Source: Symsagittifera roscoffensis (taxonomy: Eukaryota > Xenacoelomorpha > Acoela > Convolutidae). From it: a stretch of 64,000 bases of DNA. The DNA lies in assembly GCF_963678635.1 (NCBI RefSeq), contig NC_087068.1, positions 9,494,027-9,558,026 of the forward strand, read 5' to 3'. Below are positions 62,749 to 64,000 of this stretch, one piece after another. The translations under genes and the position numbers were made by a program. The stretch's first letter is position 1; each line of letters begins with the position of its first letter. The notes beneath the pieces were generated by a model that was not told where the DNA came from, did not search any database, and saw only the letters and a program-made list of their open reading frames with translations.

Positions 62749-64000
62749 TCATATTACCTTAATCGTCGGTGAAGAAGCCCTGGCGAAAATATCGTGGATG
62801 ATATTGGATGAGGTTAGTAGTTTAGCTAATAAACGAATGATGTTTTTAGTTTGCAAAAGTGGCCGAAGCAATTCCAGTGCTTTAATGATGTTACGTTCTT
62901 CAGTTTGATGTGATTTTTCGTACAGTGTGTTTTGTATTAGGTTATATAAGTTGTGATTGTAGCAAGTGTTATATATGAATTCTAGGATGGAAACTTCGAC
63001 GGACTGAAGGAATTCATGAGGGACAATGAGTGGGCGGGACTCGTCTACGTTGATTAGTTTGTTTAGTGGGCAGAAGATATACATCTGGGTGATGGGGTCA
63101 TAATTTCGGAGGGTGCCATGTAGGTTAGTGTCTTTAATACAATAGCTGAAATTAAGAAAAAACGGTGATGTGTGTTTTGAGTTGATGTATTGAAATCTAT
63201 GGTGAGGTTGTCGTGCTGGTGTATTGTGAGTGTAATGACTTTGAATAAATTTATAATAAGTGTACGTATGTGTTTGTTTAGTTCGTAACTTGACTTTGTG
63301 TGAACAGTGCAAATCACGTTCTTTGGGTGTGAGGAAATGAAAGGTTAGTGAAATATGGTTGAATTTGTTAAAGTATGATTCATAAGCAGTTGTATTGCGT
63401 AGTGCTGCAGAGATGACTTTGTCATATTTTTTATTTAAGTTAATGAGAGTGAAGCTATATGAGGTTTTAATGAAAAACTTTTCGTTTAATTGAGGATTAG
63501 TGTATGGGTCGCCAAGTAGACAAATGTCTTCATTTGGTCGGATGATATTATGGTCGTAATACTCGATGGGGTAATTATCTGTTTTTGGTGCAGTGAATTT
63601 TGTTATTAATTCTCTATATCCTATTTGCGTGAATTGATGTGGGGTTAGTGCTGTTGTTAGGAGGTAAAGTAGGGTGCTGCTTTTTTCATTATTATGAGGG
63701 TTGTTATATAAAGGTAATGTTAATGGATTAGTAAAGTGGTAATAAGATGTCCATGAGAGTGTGGGATATAGGGCATGCTCGTTGACATAGTTGGGTTTTT
63801 CATCGTTGGGATTGGAATGGAAATATGTAAATTGTGGGAAAAAGGGTAGGCATATTTGTAGGAATTCTTTCGTATTAGTGTGGATGATTTATATATGACG
63901 TGGATGTTCCTGGGTTAGTTGGGAATGGGGTATTTGGGAATTTTCTTTTGAATGTTTGGTATGCGCGGTTGGTACTAGAGGATGATGTTGATGGAGAAGT
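62749..64000 (-). CDS. Accessory protein of the second member, partial
   Basis: Homolog of the 43052-44314 product, open in one frame from about 63883 to the stop at 62749. Shared blocks include TLSWTSYYHFTNPL, EKFFIKT, LTFHFL and HTSPFFLNFSYCIKDTNLHG. Where the giant element has the ATG at 44062, this copy has Tyr, so the protein must start upstream. Near 63883 a 5-bp deletion relative to the other copy shifts the frame; the N-terminal part continues in another frame to the window edge. Conservation over the whole length, against poorly conserved flanking DNA, argues for selection on the protein. Confidence 0.75.

Noticed and set aside
1-64000. CRISPR arrays, bacterial operons or ribosomal RNA genes
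   Set aside because: None seen; spliced exons and metazoan transposons show nuclear animal DNA.

Overview
The window is AT-rich draft assembly from an animal nuclear genome, most likely an invertebrate. It has two N runs (29199-29398 and 60384-60406), GT-AG introns, poly-C and poly-T tracts, and metazoan mobile elements everywhere: hAT, mariner-type foldback, LTR retrotransposons and a Polinton-like DNA virus relic. I cannot name the species.

Host coding content is small. The one gene I can assemble is on the minus strand. It has seven exons between 28090 and 7574, and their splice phases all agree. It encodes a 363-residue type II membrane glycosyltransferase of the alpha-1,4-galactosyltransferase / alpha-1,4-GlcNAc-transferase family (A4GALT/A4GNT-like, GT32). 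Its 11.5-kb second intron holds a 1.03-kb LTR pair flanking a gag-only retroelement (about 20821-24845), a foldback mariner-type MITE (17457-18185), minisatellite-like arrays and dispersed repeats. The left part of the window (1-11350) carries a 1.73-kb tandem duplication, hAT-type nonautonomous copies and a decayed hAT (ZMYM1/DUF4371-type) transposase.

Region 29.2-38.5 kb holds a decayed Polinton/adintovirus-like element. Broken reading frames still resemble a hexon-type major capsid protein, a penton-type minor capsid protein, a small core-protein-like gene and the FtsK/HerA packaging ATPase. Weaker candidates are a PC4-like protein, a glycine-rich pVI-like peptide and, on the opposite strand, a zinc-finger N-terminus like that of Polinton PolB genes.

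Region 41030-59948 is the highlight: an apparently complete, very young 18,919-bp Ty3/gypsy-type retrovirus-like element on the minus strand. Its 410-bp LTRs differ at one base and it is flanked by the 4-bp target duplication TTGG. From 5' to 3' on the minus strand it encodes: a small leader ORF; a basic 155-aa ORF1; a 248-aa ORF2; a 2455-codon gag-pro-RT-RNaseH-integrase ORF with no ATG for its first 87 codons; two tiny membrane proteins; a Pro/Ser-rich protein; an 872-aa envelope-like glycoprotein; and an accessory ORF interrupted by one UAA. Several genes are joined by 4-26 nt overlaps, as in a compact virus. A second, diverged member of the same family, in the same orientation, begins with its 3' LTR at 60798-61176 and runs off the right edge. 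Its copy of the last accessory gene is still largely open, so that gene appears to be under selection.
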